DNA of 64,000 nt from Malikia sp. (GCF_028687635.1 NZ_JAQTZS010000004.1:124001-188000); one strand, 5' to 3'. Counted from the first letter of the stretch, positions 1-11,069 are shown. Notes: generated by a model not told the origin, from the letters alone. Numbers and translations are program-made.

Positions 1-496
1 AGCGCCGGTCGCCTCCCCGCGCGGTGTCAACGAAATCGAACGCCTGGTCGACCTGGTCGGCCCGGCCGCCCGTGTCCAGCGCGATGTCTGCGTGCGCGCC
101 TTCCAGTCCGCGCTGGCTTGCGTCGACGCCCAGCGCGGCGCGCTGCGCTGGACCAAGCCGGCCAACGGTGCCGTGGGCCTGGCGGCCGATGCCAGCCTGG
201 TCTATGGCGTCGAAAGCAATGGCCGCGTGCTGGCCTGGAAATCCGACAGCGGCGATGTCCAGTGGCAGTCCGATCTGCTGCTGCATCGCGGCCTGAGCGC
301 CCCGCTGGCGGCGGGCCGTTCGGTCGCGATCGGCGATGCGCAGGGCTATGTCCATGTGCTCGCCCGCGCCGACGGCAAGCTGCTGAACCGACTGGAGACC
401 GATGGCTCGGCCATCGTCTCCGCCCCCCTGCTGGCGGGTCAAAACCTGCTGGCCCTGACACGCAAAGGCGCACTCTACGCCTGGCGCCCCGAATGA
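1..496 (+). CDS. bamB: Outer membrane assembly factor BamB, C-terminal part
   Basis: This reading frame is already open at the window edge and runs from base 2 to the TGA at 494–496, so only the last 164 residues are visible. BamB is a periplasmic-side lipoprotein beta-propeller of the BAM complex, which inserts beta-barrel proteins in the outer membrane. The visible part contains repeated propeller-blade segments of the PQQ-like type, for example [38 protein letters not shown] and a final GALYAWR. The gene overlaps the der start by ATGA, which implies translational coupling. A bamB–der order is common in Burkholderiales. The identification rests on the blade pattern plus the neighbour; the signal peptide and lipobox are outside the window. 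Confidence 0.85.
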   Translation, partial: APVASPRGVNEIERLVDLVGPAARVQRDVCVRAFQSALACVDAQRGALRWTKPANGAVGLAADASLVYGVESNGRVLAWKSDSGDVQWQSDLLLHRGLSAPLAAGRSVAIGDAQGYVHVLARADGKLLNRLETDGSAIVSAPLLAGQNLLALTRKGALYAWRPE

Positions 497-1821
497 AACC
501 TGTTATCGCCCTGGTGGGCCGACCCAACGTCGGCAAGTCCACCCTTTTCAACCGCCTGACCAAGACGCGCGACGCCATCGTCGCCGACTTTCCCGGCCTG
601 ACGCGCGACCGCCACTACGGCAACGCGCGCCTGGGCAAGCGCGAATTCATCGTGATCGACACCGGCGGCTTCGAGCCCGACGCCGGCAGCGGCATCTTCA
701 AGGAGATGGCCAGGCAGACCCAGCAGGCCGTCGCCGAATCCGACGTCGTCGTGTTCGTGCTCGACGCCCGTGGCGGCCTGAGCGCGCAGGACCACGACAT
801 CGCCAACTACCTGCGCCGCCTGAACAAGCCGACCCTGCTGGTGGCCAACAAGGCCGAAGGCATGAAGGAGGGCGGCCAGCTGGTCGAGTTCTACGAGCTC
901 GGCCTGGGCGAGGTGCTGCCGGTCTCGGCCGCGCATGGCCAGGGCGTGCGCCCGATGCTCGAAGCCGCGCTCGACAAGCTGTCCTGGCCCGACGAGGAAG
1001 CAGCCGTCGAGCCCGACGAGACCGTCATCAAGCTCGCCGTCGCCGGTCGGCCCAACGTCGGCAAGTCGACGCTGATCAATGCCTGGCTGGGCGAGGAGCG
1101 CCTGGTCGCCTTCGACATGCCGGGCACCACGCGCGACGCCATCTCGGTGCCGTTCGAGCGCAACGGCCAGAAGTTCGAGCTGATCGACACCGCCGGCCTG
1201 CGCCGCAAGGGCCGTGTCTTCGAGGCGATCGAGAAGTTCTCGGTCGTCAAGACGCTGCAGGCGATCGAGAACGCCCATGTCGTGCTGCTGCTGCTCGACG
1301 CGACCGAGGGCGTGACCGACCAGGACGCGCATATCGCGGGCTTCGCGCTCGAGAGCGGACGCGCCGTGGTGCTGGCGATCAACAAGTGGGACGCGATCGA
1401 CAGCTATCAGCGCGAGACCCTGCAGCGCTCGATCGAGAGCCGGCTGGGCTTCCTCAAGTTCGCGCCGCTGCACATGATCTCGGCCAAGAAGCGCCAGGGC
1501 ATCGGCCCGCTCTGGACCTCGATCGCCAAGGCCTACGCCTCGGCCATGGTCAAGATGCCGACGCCGCTGCTGACCCGCCTGCTGCAGGAATCGATCGTGC
1601 TGCAGGCGCCCAAGCGCGGCGGCATGTACCGGCCCAAGATGCGCTACGCGCACCAGGGCGGCATGAACCCGCCGGTGATCGTGATCCACGGCAACTCGCT
1701 CGACAACGTCGACAACGCCTACAAGCGCTTCCTCGAAGGGCGCTTTCGCAAGGCGTTCGACCTGGTCGGCACGCCGCTGCGCATCGAGTTCAAGACCTCG
1801 GCCAACCCCTACGACGAATGA
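493..1821 (+). CDS. der: Ribosome biogenesis GTPase Der (EngA)
   Basis: Der is an essential tandem-domain GTPase that helps mature the 50S ribosomal subunit. The 442-residue product starts [17 protein letters not shown], so the first G1 motif is right at the N terminus. A second GRPNVGKST motif follows about 180 residues later, and both halves carry DTxG-type G3 motifs ([14 protein letters not shown]) and NKxD-type G4 motifs (NKAE, NKWD). The C-terminal part ends in the KH-like domain typical of the family. The ATG at 493 overlaps the bamB stop; the longer upstream extension of the frame has no family similarity and was rejected. The length matches the family. Confidence 0.97.
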   Translation: MKPVIALVGRPNVGKSTLFNRLTKTRDAIVADFPGLTRDRHYGNARLGKREFIVIDTGGFEPDAGSGIFKEMARQTQQAVAESDVVVFVLDARGGLSAQDHDIANYLRRLNKPTLLVANKAEGMKEGGQLVEFYELGLGEVLPVSAAHGQGVRPMLEAALDKLSWPDEEAAVEPDETVIKLAVAGRPNVGKSTLINAWLGEERLVAFDMPGTTRDAISVPFERNGQKFELIDTAGLRRKGRVFEAIEKFSVVKTLQAIENAHVVLLLLDATEGVTDQDAHIAGFALESGRAVVLAINKWDAIDSYQRETLQRSIESRLGFLKFAPLHMISAKKRQGIGPLWTSIAKAYASAMVKMPTPLLTRLLQESIVLQAPKRGGMYRPKMRYAHQGGMNPPVIVIHGNSLDNVDNAYKRFLEGRFRKAFDLVGTPLRIEFKTSANPYDE

Positions 1822-1901
1822 CAAGTCCGCCACGGTCGGCCGAACCCGGTCGGCTGTGGTATGGTCACCTTCCCTAAACTCTCTTGAACACGGAGCATAT
1901 C

Positions 1902-2150
1902 GTGAGCAACAACAAAGGCCAACTCTTGCAAGATCCCTTCCTGAACCAGCTGCGCCGCGAACACGTGCCGGTGTCGATCTACCTGGTCAACGGGATCAAG
2001 TTGCAAGGCCAGATCGAGTCCTTCGACCAGTACGTCGTCCTGCTGCGCAACACCGTCACCCAGATGGTTTACAAGCACGCCATCTCGACCATCGTTCCGG
2101 GCCGTCCGGTCCAGTTCAACGCCGCCCCGTCTGAAGCTGCGGCTGTCTGA
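1902..2150 (+). CDS. hfq: RNA chaperone Hfq
   Basis: Hfq is the hexameric Sm-like RNA chaperone that pairs small RNAs with mRNAs. The 82-residue product contains the conserved Sm1 segment ([20 protein letters not shown]) and the Sm2 segment ending in YKHAIST. I chose the GTG at 1902, giving [11 protein letters not shown], because GGAG at 1892–1895 sits six bases upstream and the protein then begins like other betaproteobacterial Hfqs. A longer reading from a TTG at 1884 lacks this support. It lies between der and hflX, as in related genomes. Confidence 0.96.
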   Translation: MSNNKGQLLQDPFLNQLRREHVPVSIYLVNGIKLQGQIESFDQYVVLLRNTVTQMVYKHAISTIVPGRPVQFNAAPSEAAAV

Positions 2151-2156
2151 TCGCTC

Positions 2157-3341
2157 TTGAACGACCATAAAAAACCCCAGTCCGAGCTGCCGGGCGTCGT
2201 GCTCGTCGGTGTTGACCTGGGGTTTCCTCATTTCGATGCCGAGCTCGAGGAGCTGGCCCAGCTCGCCGAGACCGCCGGCTACCGTGTGGTCGACCGGGTG
2301 AGCTGCAAGCGCCGCGCGCCCGATCCGTCCCTGTTCATCGGCTCCGGCAAGGCCGACGAGATCAAGGCGCTGGCGCTGGGACATGGCGCCACCGAAGTCC
2401 TGTTCGACCAGGCGCTCAGCCCGTCGCAGCAGCGCAACCTCGAACGCTACCTGGGCCTGCCGGTCAACGACCGCACCCTGCTGATCCTCGAAATCTTCGC
2501 CCAGCGCGCGCGCAGCCACGAGGGCAAGCTGCAAGTCGAGCTGGCCCGGCTGCAATACCTCAGCACCCGCCTGGTGCGGCGCTGGTCCCACCTCGAGCGC
2601 CAGAGCGGCGGCATCGGCATGCGTGGCGGCCCGGGCGAGACCCAGATCGAGCTCGACCGCCGCATGATCGGCGACTCGATCAAGCGCACCCGCGAGCGGC
2701 TCGAAAAGGTCAAGCGCCAGCGCAGCACGCAACGGCGCCAGCGCGAGCGGCGCGAGACCTTCACCATCTCGCTGGTCGGCTACACCAACGCCGGCAAGTC
2801 CTCGATCTTCAACGCGCTGGTCAAGGCGCGCGCCTACGCGGCCGACCAGCTGTTCGCGACGCTCGACACCACCACAAGACAGCTCTACCTGGGCGAGGTC
2901 GGCCGCACGGTGTCGCTGTCCGACACGGTGGGCTTCATCCGCGACCTGCCGCACGGCCTGGTCGAGGCCTTCGCCGCCACGCTGCAGGAGGCGCGCGACG
3001 CCGACTTGCTGCTGCATGTGGTCGATGCGTCCAACCCCGATCACCCCGAGCAGATCGCCGAAGTCATGCGCGTGCTGCGCGAGATCGGCGCCGATGACCT
3101 GCCGCAGATCCTGGTCTTCAACAAGCTTGACGCGATCGAGCCCGAGCGCCAGCCGCGCCAGCGCGTCGACGTGTTCGAGCTCGAAGGCGAGGGCGTGCCG
3201 CGCATCTTCCTGAGCGCGCACACCGGCGACGGCCTGGACGAGTTGCGCGGCCTGCTGGCCCAGCGGGTGCAGGCCCGCTTCGGCGTCAAGCCGGCCGAGT
3301 TCCCCGAAGGCGACGCCGACGCAGCGGATTCGGCACAATAG
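2157..3341 (+). CDS. hflX: Ribosome-associated GTPase HflX
   Basis: HflX is a GTPase that binds 50S subunits and can split stalled or stressed 70S ribosomes. The 394-residue protein has the N-terminal HflX domain with a GSGKADEIK segment, a glycine-rich linker (GGIGMRGGPGETQIE), and a C-terminal G domain with G1 GYTNAGKSS, G3 DTVGFI and G4 NKLD. The start used is TTG at 2157, seven bases after the hfq stop. No strong ribosome-binding site is visible, so the exact start is less certain than the identity. The position after hfq matches the widespread hfq–hflX–hflK–hflC operon. Confidence 0.94.
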   Translation: MNDHKKPQSELPGVVLVGVDLGFPHFDAELEELAQLAETAGYRVVDRVSCKRRAPDPSLFIGSGKADEIKALALGHGATEVLFDQALSPSQQRNLERYLGLPVNDRTLLILEIFAQRARSHEGKLQVELARLQYLSTRLVRRWSHLERQSGGIGMRGGPGETQIELDRRMIGDSIKRTRERLEKVKRQRSTQRRQRERRETFTISLVGYTNAGKSSIFNALVKARAYAADQLFATLDTTTRQLYLGEVGRTVSLSDTVGFIRDLPHGLVEAFAATLQEARDADLLLHVVDASNPDHPEQIAEVMRVLREIGADDLPQILVFNKLDAIEPERQPRQRVDVFELEGEGVPRIFLSAHTGDGLDELRGLLAQRVQARFGVKPAEFPEGDADAADSAQ

Positions 3342-3369
3342 CCTCCATCCATCGCAAGCAAATTTCTAC

Positions 3370-4707
3370 ATGAACTTCAATCTGTTGAGCCTGCGCGCCG
3401 TCCGCTGGGACCGGCTCAGGGGCATGTTCAACCTCAACGACCCCCGCTGGGGTCGCGGTGAAGAGGGCAAGCCCGATGCCGGTGATGCGGGTGGCGAGCA
3501 GCGCCCCAAGCGTCCCGGCGGTTCCAACCAGGGGCCGCCCGACCTCGATGAGCTCTGGCAGGACTTCAGTCGCAAGCTCTCCGGCCTGTTCGGTGGGGGC
3601 GACGGCGGCAAGACCGGCGGCCAGTTGCCGGGCTTCAAGCCCGGCCCCAAGGGCACGGGCATCGGCTTCGGCTTGATTGGCGGCGCGCTGGTGCTGGTCT
3701 GGCTCGGCACCGGTTTCTTCATCGTGCAGGAAGGTCAGCAGGCCGTCATCACGCAGTTCGGCCGCTACCACGGCACCGTGGGCGCGGGTTTCAACTGGCG
3801 CCTGCCGTATCCGATCCAGCGCCACGAGACCGTCAACGCGACCCAGATCCGTTCGGTCGATGTCGGTGGCGACGCCGTCATGCGCGCCACCGGCCTGCGC
3901 GAGTCGGCGATGCTGACCGAGGACGAGAACATCGTCGAGATCAAGTTCGCGGTCCAGTACCGGCTGAGCGACGCGCGCGCCTTCCTGTTCAACAGCCGCG
4001 ACCCCGAGGACGCGGTGCGCAAGGCCGCCGAGACCGCCGTGCGCGAGGTGGTGGGCAAGATGAAGATGGATGCGGCCCTGGCCGAGGAGCGCGACCAGAT
4101 CGGACCGCGCGTGCGTACCCTGATGCAAGCCATCCTGGACCGCTACGAGATCGGCATCGAGGTCGTCGGCATCAACCTGCAGCAAGGTGGCGTGCGTCCG
4201 CCGCTGGAAGTGCAGGCCGCCTTTGACGACGTGCTCAAGGCCGGCCAGGAGCGCGAGCGCTCGAAGAACGAGGCCGAAGCCTACGCCAACGAGGTGGTGC
4301 CGCGCGCCAAGGGCACGGCCTCGCGCCTGTTCGAGGAAGCCGAGGGCTACAAGGCCCGCATCGTGGCGCAGGCCGAGGGTGATGCCCAGCGCTTCCGCCT
4401 GGTGCAGGCCGAATACGCCAAGGCCCCGCAGGTCACGCGCGAGCGCATGTATCTGGACACGATGCAGCAGGTCTATGGCAACGTGAGCAAGGTGCTGGTC
4501 GATACCAGGCAGGGCTCCAACATGCTCTACCTGCCGCTGGACAAGGTCATGCAGCTGAGCAAGCCCGGCGAGTCCGCTGCCGCGGCTCCCGCTGCGACCG
4601 CACCGACCCCGAACTCGGCGGCAGCCAGTCCGTCGGCTGCCGGCTCCGCCGCGTCCGCCTCGCGCAGCCGCGACAGCGAGCGCTCGCGTGAGCGCGATGT
4701 CCGCTGA
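3370..4707 (+). CDS. hflK: FtsH protease modulator HflK
   Basis: HflK is the larger subunit of the HflKC complex, an SPFH (band 7) inner-membrane assembly that surrounds FtsH and limits its proteolysis. The 445-residue product has a glycine-rich cytoplasmic N terminus, one membrane segment near residues 97–120 and a periplasmic SPFH domain starting VQEGQQAVITQFG. A low-complexity Ala/Ser/Arg tail follows. The ATG at 3370 has only a weak ribosome-binding site. An internal ATG at 3424 (MFNLNDPRWGR) looks like the usual family N terminus but its AGGGG is only one base away, so the start is uncertain. hflC follows after 20 bases. Confidence 0.93.
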   Translation: MNFNLLSLRAVRWDRLRGMFNLNDPRWGRGEEGKPDAGDAGGEQRPKRPGGSNQGPPDLDELWQDFSRKLSGLFGGGDGGKTGGQLPGFKPGPKGTGIGFGLIGGALVLVWLGTGFFIVQEGQQAVITQFGRYHGTVGAGFNWRLPYPIQRHETVNATQIRSVDVGGDAVMRATGLRESAMLTEDENIVEIKFAVQYRLSDARAFLFNSRDPEDAVRKAAETAVREVVGKMKMDAALAEERDQIGPRVRTLMQAILDRYEIGIEVVGINLQQGGVRPPLEVQAAFDDVLKAGQERERSKNEAEAYANEVVPRAKGTASRLFEEAEGYKARIVAQAEGDAQRFRLVQAEYAKAPQVTRERMYLDTMQQVYGNVSKVLVDTRQGSNMLYLPLDKVMQLSKPGESAAAAPAATAPTPNSAAASPSAAGSAASASRSRDSERSRERDVR

Positions 4708-4727
4708 ACGGCTGTGAGGAACCCCAC

Positions 4728-5624
4728 ATGAACAGAATCGGATTCATCCTTGCCTCCTTGCTGGTCGCGCTGGCGCTGGCCAGCTCGATGCTCTTCGTGG
4801 TCGACCAGCGCCAGTTCGGCGTGGTCTACGCGCTGGGCCAGATCAAGAGCGTCATCACCGAGCCGGGCCTGCATGTCAAGCTGCCGCCCCCGTTCCAGAA
4901 CGTCTCCTACGTCGACAAGCGCCTGCTCACGCTCAAGAGCAGCGACACCGAGCCGACGCTGACGGCCGAGAAGCAGCGCGTCGTGATCGACTGGTATGTG
5001 CGCTGGCGCATCTCCGACCCGCAGGCCTATATCCGCAACGTCGGCCTCGACGAGCGCGCTGGCACCGACCAGCTCAAGCGCGTGGTGCGCAACAGCTTCC
5101 AGCAGGAAGTCAACAAGCGCACCGTCAAGGAGCTGCTGTCGAGCCAGCGCGAGCAGCTGATGGCCGATGTCAAGCGCGAGGTGCTGGCGGCCGTGCGTGG
5201 CGCCGACAAGCCCTGGGGCATGGACGTGGTCGATGTCCGTGTCACCCGGGTCGACTACGCCGAGACCATCACCAAGTCGGTCTACGACCGGATGGAGGCC
5301 GAGCGCAAGCGCGTGGCCAACGAGCTGCGCTCGACCGGCTCGGCCGACGGCGAGAAGATCCGCGCCGACGCCGACCGCCAGCGCGAAGTGCTGGTGGCCC
5401 AGGCCTTTCGCGATGCGCAGAAGATCAAGGGCGAGGGCGATGCCGAGGCGTCCCGGATCTATGCCCAGTCCTTCGGCAAGGACCCGGCTTTTGCCCAGTT
5501 CTACCGCAGCCTGGAAGCCTACAAGTCCAGCTTCGCCGACAAGTCCGACATGCTGGTGCTCGACCCGTCGAGCGAATTCTTCAAGGCCATGCGCTCCAGC
5601 GGAGCGGCCAATTCGGCACGCTGA
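4728..5624 (+). CDS. hflC: FtsH protease modulator HflC
   Basis: HflC is the partner SPFH subunit of HflK in the inner-membrane complex that modulates FtsH. The 298-residue protein has an N-terminal membrane anchor at about residues 5–24 (FILASLLVALALASSMLFVV) followed by the SPFH domain (VDQRQFGVVYALGQI). Its charged helical region contains a Glu/Ala/Arg-rich segment typical of the family. The ribosome-binding site GAGGAA lies just upstream of the ATG. Length and operon position agree with the family. Confidence 0.94.
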   Translation: MNRIGFILASLLVALALASSMLFVVDQRQFGVVYALGQIKSVITEPGLHVKLPPPFQNVSYVDKRLLTLKSSDTEPTLTAEKQRVVIDWYVRWRISDPQAYIRNVGLDERAGTDQLKRVVRNSFQQEVNKRTVKELLSSQREQLMADVKREVLAAVRGADKPWGMDVVDVRVTRVDYAETITKSVYDRMEAERKRVANELRSTGSADGEKIRADADRQREVLVAQAFRDAQKIKGEGDAEASRIYAQSFGKDPAFAQFYRSLEAYKSSFADKSDMLVLDPSSEFFKAMRSSGAANSAR

Positions 5625-5637
5625 TGGGTTCCGCCTG

Positions 5638-5674
5638 CCGGGTGCGTCCGCGCACCCGGTAAAATCTCTTTTTT
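5638..5674 (+). promoter_or_regulatory. Hairpin followed by A/T tract between hflC and hisZ
   Basis: A perfect 9-bp stem (CCGGGTGCG at 5638–5646 with CGCACCCGG at 5651–5659, loop TCCG) is followed by TAAAAT and then six T's at 5669–5674. It could be an intrinsic terminator for the hfl operon with a displaced T tract. TAAAAT at 5660–5665 could also be a −10 hexamer for hisZ–purA, although no good −35 is visible. The hairpin is clear; its role is not. Confidence 0.45.
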
Positions 5675-5694
5675 AACAGCCTCCGATACCCCCC

Positions 5695-6855
5695 ATGTCC
5701 GCCTGGCTACTGCCGGATCAAATCGCCGACGTCCTGCCCTCCGAGGCCCGGCATATCGAAGACTTGCGCCGGGCGTTGCTCGACACCGCGCGCGCCTACG
5801 GTTACGAGCTCGTCATCCCTCCGATGATCGAGCACCTGGATTCCCTGCTCACCGGCACCGGCGAGGCCCTCGACCTGCAGACCTTCAAGCTGGTCGACCA
5901 GCTGTCGGGACGCAGCCTGGGTCTGCGCGCCGACACGACGCCGCAGGTCGCGCGCATCGACGCGCACCTGCTGAACCGCCAGGGCCTGACCCGGCTCTGC
6001 TATTGCGGACCGGTCCTGCACGCCCGCGTCGACCGGCCCTTCGGTACCCGCGAGCCGCTGCAGCTCGGCGCCGAGATCTACGGCCACGCCGGCCTGGAGG
6101 CCGATCTGGAAGTGATCGAGCTGGCGCAAGCCTGCCTGTCCGCCGCCGGGCTCCAGCAGCAGACCGTGGACCTGGGCGATGTGCGCATCGTCGACTCGCT
6201 GCTGGCCGGCCTGGCGCTGGAGCCGGCCGCCGTCGGTCGCATCCACGCCGCGCTGGCGGCCAAGAACAGCGCCGAGCTGGCCACCTTGAGCCGCGAGCTG
6301 CCGGCCGAGGTGCGCGACAGCCTGCTGGCCCTGCCCGAGCTCTATGGCGGCCCGGAAGTCCTCGACGAGGCGGCCCGTCGCCTGCGCCCGAGCGCCTTGC
6401 TGGAGCGTGCGCTGGGCGACCTGCGCTGGCTGGCGGCTCAGCTCGCGGGCGCCAACCTGTCCTTCGACCTGGCCGACCTGCGCGGCTATGCCTATTACAC
6501 CGGCGTGCGCTTCTCGCTGTTTGGTGGCCCGGTCGGTCGCCTGCAGGAGCTGGTGCGCGGGGGTCGCTACGACGAGGTCGGTGGCGTCTTCGGGCGCAAG
6601 CGTCCGGCCGTCGGCTTCAGCCTGGACCTGAAGGAACTGGTATCGGCCGCCGCCGCACCGGCGCTGCAAGCCGCGATCCGCGCTCCCTGGGGCTCGGAAT
6701 CCGGCCTGCGCGCCGCCATTGCCGGTCTGCGAGCGGCCGGCGAAACCGTGGTCTGCGTGCTGCCGGGCCATGAACATGAGGTGGACGAGTTCCACTGCAA
6801 CCGCGCGCTCGTCGCGCAAGACGGCGCGTGGGTGGTGCAGCCCCTGGCAGCCTGA
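5695..6855 (+). CDS. hisZ: ATP phosphoribosyltransferase regulatory subunit HisZ
   Basis: HisZ is a catalytically inactive histidyl-tRNA-synthetase-like protein that pairs with the short form of HisG in the first step of histidine synthesis. The 386-residue protein shows class-II synthetase features near the N terminus ([13 protein letters not shown], then [10 protein letters not shown]) and the segment [11 protein letters not shown] with GGRYDEVGG further on. The anticodon-binding domain of true HisRS is missing, which separates HisZ from HisS. It is followed by purA, the usual Burkholderiales order. Confidence 0.93.
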   Translation: MSAWLLPDQIADVLPSEARHIEDLRRALLDTARAYGYELVIPPMIEHLDSLLTGTGEALDLQTFKLVDQLSGRSLGLRADTTPQVARIDAHLLNRQGLTRLCYCGPVLHARVDRPFGTREPLQLGAEIYGHAGLEADLEVIELAQACLSAAGLQQQTVDLGDVRIVDSLLAGLALEPAAVGRIHAALAAKNSAELATLSRELPAEVRDSLLALPELYGGPEVLDEAARRLRPSALLERALGDLRWLAAQLAGANLSFDLADLRGYAYYTGVRFSLFGGPVGRLQELVRGGRYDEVGGVFGRKRPAVGFSLDLKELVSAAAAPALQAAIRAPWGSESGLRAAIAGLRAAGETVVCVLPGHEHEVDEFHCNRALVAQDGAWVVQPLAA

Positions 6856-8271
<1,416 letters not shown>

Positions 8272-8279
8272 TGAATGAG

Positions 8280-8303
8280 AAAGCGGCCCCGAGGCCGCTT
8301 TTT
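8280..8303 (+). terminator. Intrinsic terminator after purA
   Basis: A 9-bp stem AAAGCGGCC (8280–8288) pairs with GGCCGCTTT (8293–8301) across a CCGA loop, ending in a run of five T's at 8299–8303. It lies eight bases after the purA stop and is a convincing Rho-independent terminator for the hisZ–purA unit. Confidence 0.9.
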
Positions 8304-8358
8304 CGCATTCGTTCCGGGATTGACCAAGCAACGAAGAAACAGCAGAAGCGGAGCCGAC

Positions 8359-8889
8359 ATGTTGAGTGAAGATGGCAAGCACCTGTATGTGTCCTACGAT
8401 GAATACCACGGCCTGATCGAGAAACTGGCGCTCCAGGTCCATCGGTCCGGCTGGGAATTCGACACCATCCTGTGTCTGGCGCGCGGCGGCCTGCGCCCGG
8501 GCGATGTCCTGTCGCGCATCTTCGACAAGCCGCTGGCCATCATGTCGACCAGCTCCTACCGGGCCGAGGCCGGCACGGTGCGGGGCCGGCTCGACATCGC
8601 GCGCTACATCACGACCCCCAAGGGCGAGATCGCCGGCCGCGTGCTGCTGGTCGATGACCTGGCCGACTCGGGCCACACCCTGCGCGCCGTGATTGACCAG
8701 CTGCGCAACGACTACCCGCCCATCACCGAGCTGCGCAGCGCGGTGATCTGGACCAAGGCCTGCTCGGTGTTGCAGCCCGACTATTCGGTCGAGTTCCTGC
8801 CGACCAATCCCTGGATCCACCAGCCCTTCGAGGCTTATGACAGCCTGCGACCCCAGGACCTGCTGGCCAGGCAGCAGCCGAAATCCTGA
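8359..8889 (+). CDS. Purine-type phosphoribosyltransferase
   Basis: This 176-residue protein belongs to the PRPP-dependent type I phosphoribosyltransferases. The PRPP-binding motif is VLLVDDLADSGHTL at about residues 95–108, and an earlier ILCLARGGLRPGD segment matches the PPi loop region. It probably salvages hypoxanthine, guanine or xanthine; the substrate cannot be read from the sequence. The ATG at 8359 is preceded by GGAG at 8350–8353. An upstream extension runs through the purA terminator and was rejected. The position after purA is conserved in Burkholderiales. Confidence 0.88.
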   Translation: MLSEDGKHLYVSYDEYHGLIEKLALQVHRSGWEFDTILCLARGGLRPGDVLSRIFDKPLAIMSTSSYRAEAGTVRGRLDIARYITTPKGEIAGRVLLVDDLADSGHTLRAVIDQLRNDYPPITELRSAVIWTKACSVLQPDYSVEFLPTNPWIHQPFEAYDSLRPQDLLARQQPKS

Positions 8890-8893
8890 GCGC

Positions 8894-10075
8894 ATGGACT
8901 CGATTACCCGCCTGATCCATCACGGCTACCGCGCGCCGGCCGATTTCGACGCCCCAGCCGTGGGCGTGCACAAGGCCTCGACCGTGTTCTTTCCCAGCGT
9001 GGCGGCGCTGCGCTCGCGCGACTGGAAGGACAAGTCGGCCTACACCTACGGCCTGCACGGCACGCCGACCACCTTCACGCTGGAGGAGCGCATCGCAACC
9101 CTAGAAGGCGGCACGCACTGCGTGCTGGCGCCCAGCGGGCTGGCCGCGATCGCGCTGGTGGACATGGCCTTGCTGCGCGCTGGCGACGAGCTGCTGATCC
9201 CGCACAACGCCTACGGACCCAACAAGTCCTTCGCCTCGGTCGAGCTGGCGGGCTGGGGCGTCCGGGCGCGCTACTACGACCCGATGGACCCGGCCGACCT
9301 GGCCGCCCGCATCAGCGACAAGACCCGGCTGGTCTGGCTGGAGGCGGCCGGTTCGGTGACGCTCGAATTTCCGGATCTGCCGGCGCTGACAGCCCTGGTG
9401 CGCGCCGCCAATCCGGGCCGGGCGCGTCCGATCGTGAGCGTGCTCGACAACACCTGGGGCGCGGGCGTGGCGTTCCGTGGCTTCGACCTGGGCGCCGATG
9501 TCGTGCTGCAGGCGCTGACCAAATACCCCAGCGGTGGCGCCGATGTGCTGATGGGCTCCGTCGTCACGCGCGACCCGGCGCTGCACCGCGAGCTGCTGCT
9601 GACCCACATGCGGCTGGGCCTGGGCGTGGGCGCCAACGATGCCGAACTGGTGCTGCGCGGCCTGCCCTCGATCGCGCTGCGCTATGCCGCGCAGGATGCC
9701 GCCGCGCGCGAGCTGGCCGGCTGGATGCAGTCGCAGGCCGGCGTCCAGCGGGTGCTGCATCCGGCGCTGCCGGGTTCGCCCGGGCACGAAACCTGGCAGC
9801 GCGACGCGAGCGGCGCGGCCAGCCTGTTCACGGTGGTGTTCGACGATGGCCTGGCGCCCGAGCGCGTGGTGGCCTTCTGTGATGCGCTCAGGCTGTTCCG
9901 GCTCGGCTACAGCTGGGCCGGTCCGGTCAGCCTGTGCGTGCCCTATGAAAGGGCCGAGATGTGCGGGCGCGACTGGCCACACGCCCATGGGCCGGTGCGC
10001 TTCGCGGTCGGGCTCGAAGCGGTGGAAGACCTGCGCGCCGATCTGGCACAAGCCTTGCGCGTGCTGAACGCCTGA
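8894..10075 (+). CDS. metC: Cystathionine beta-lyase-like PLP enzyme
   Basis: This 393-residue protein is a Cys/Met-metabolism PLP-dependent enzyme (fold type I). The PLP lysine lies in QALTKYPSGGAD and the preceding SVLDNTWGAG supplies the Asp that holds the pyridine nitrogen. The N-terminal segment TYGLHGTPTTFTLEERIA is typical of the cystathionine beta-lyase MetC subgroup, which splits cystathionine to homocysteine. Related gamma-lyases and synthases share the fold, so the reaction is probable, not certain. The ATG at 8894 follows the phosphoribosyltransferase stop by four bases. Confidence 0.87.
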   Translation: MDSITRLIHHGYRAPADFDAPAVGVHKASTVFFPSVAALRSRDWKDKSAYTYGLHGTPTTFTLEERIATLEGGTHCVLAPSGLAAIALVDMALLRAGDELLIPHNAYGPNKSFASVELAGWGVRARYYDPMDPADLAARISDKTRLVWLEAAGSVTLEFPDLPALTALVRAANPGRARPIVSVLDNTWGAGVAFRGFDLGADVVLQALTKYPSGGADVLMGSVVTRDPALHRELLLTHMRLGLGVGANDAELVLRGLPSIALRYAAQDAAARELAGWMQSQAGVQRVLHPALPGSPGHETWQRDASGAASLFTVVFDDGLAPERVVAFCDALRLFRLGYSWAGPVSLCVPYERAEMCGRDWPHAHGPVRFAVGLEAVEDLRADLAQALRVLNA

Positions 10076-10136
10076 GAATTCAGTCATCGTCCCGCCGCGC
10101 GCAAGCGGCCTCATCCTGCGAGAGGAACACCACGCC

Positions 10137-10457
10137 ATGACTGCCAAATTTCTGTCCGACCTGCTGGGCAACAAGCTGCTGCTGTGGACCTTGGTCATCG
10201 GCATCAACGCGGTTGGCATCGCCTCCGTGGTGGGCATACCGGTCGCGCTGCTGGTCGACCTGATCCTGGTGCTGCTGGGCATCCGCTGGCTGGTGAACCG
10301 GGTATTGCCGGCGTCGGCGGGCGATGTGTCTGGCAAGACCCCGCTGGGCCGCAGCGCCGCTAGGCTCTTGCTGTTCGTGCTGCTGCTCAGCGCCGTCGTG
10401 GTCGCGACGGGCCATGGCTACCAGTGGTTGATCCACTCGACCTTCTGGCTCATTTGA
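10137..10457 (+). CDS. Small hydrophobic membrane protein
   Basis: This 106-residue protein is of unknown function. About two hydrophobic helices span residues 14–55 (LLLWTLVIGINAVGIASVV, then ALLVDLILVLLGIRWL), and a third lies at about residues 75–92 (LLLFVLLLSAVVVATG). The ribosome-binding region AGAGGAA lies upstream of the ATG. It is the last gene before the accessory island, with only 37 bases to the 3' end of the opposing PIN gene. Confidence 0.65.
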   Translation: MTAKFLSDLLGNKLLLWTLVIGINAVGIASVVGIPVALLVDLILVLLGIRWLVNRVLPASAGDVSGKTPLGRSAARLLLFVLLLSAVVVATGHGYQWLIHSTFWLI

Positions 10458-10494
10458 GGCTCAGGGCCGAGCTTTTCTCGGAGTACCGTGTTCC

Positions 10495-11067
10495 TCAGAG
10501 CGCGACCTTCCACTCCCGCAATAGACCAACAGTCTGCGTCAGCCCCTGCTTGAGCAAGGTGTCCAGGTATTCGTCCGCCGTCTTGGGCGGCTTCTTCAGC
10601 GACCGCCGGTGATTGGCCGCCGTCTCGCACACTCGGGCCGCGTGCAGATCCAGCAGATCAAAGATGAAGTCGTCCGGATGCTGGGCGGCCAGGTTGTAGC
10701 GCTTGAGCTGGTCCGGCGGAAAATCCTTCAAGTTGAAGGTGACGATCAGGTTGGCGCCGCCGTGAATGGCGGCGGCAACCACATGGCGGTCGTCAGCGTC
10801 CGGTAGCTCGACGGACGGGATCAGATGCTTGAAACCGGTCACAAGGCTGTCTCGCACATGCGAGTTCATCAACGACCGCGTCCGCTGCAGGTCTTCGGCC
10901 TTCAGATCTGGCCTTTGCTTCAGCACGTTGCGCGTCCACTCGTCGTGGATCATGTCCGTCCAACGCGCCCGGTACAGATCGGTCAGTGCCAGGCGCATCA
11001 GCAAGTCGCGCAGCGGTGCCGGGTAGAGCACGCACGCGTCATAGATGACGGTGAAGTTCGAACTCAT
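10495..11067 (-). CDS. PIN-domain toxin-like ribonuclease
   Basis: The 190-residue product looks like a PIN-domain endoribonuclease. Candidate metal-binding acidic residues are D10 in VIYDACVLYP, E43 in HDEW, D92/D93 in DADDRH and D115 in FNLKDF, which is the usual spacing for the family. PIN toxins (VapC and relatives) cut RNA when not held by an antitoxin. The gene follows the HTH-type antitoxin with two bases between the genes, so the pair is likely co-transcribed from the right. The RNA target is unknown. Confidence 0.82.
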   Translation of the reverse strand: MSSNFTVIYDACVLYPAPLRDLLMRLALTDLYRARWTDMIHDEWTRNVLKQRPDLKAEDLQRTRSLMNSHVRDSLVTGFKHLIPSVELPDADDRHVVAAAIHGGANLIVTFNLKDFPPDQLKRYNLAAQHPDDFIFDLLDLHAARVCETAANHRRSLKKPPKTADEYLDTLLKQGLTQTVGLLREWKVAL

Positions 11068-11069
11068 TT

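Noticed and set aside
1884-1901. Upstream TTG start for hfq
   Set aside because: It adds six residues not seen in the family and has no ribosome-binding site; the GTG at 1902 has GGAG at the right distance.
10467-10481. Terminator between the small membrane protein gene and the PIN gene
   Set aside because: The CCGAG/CTCGG hairpin has only five pairs and no T tract.
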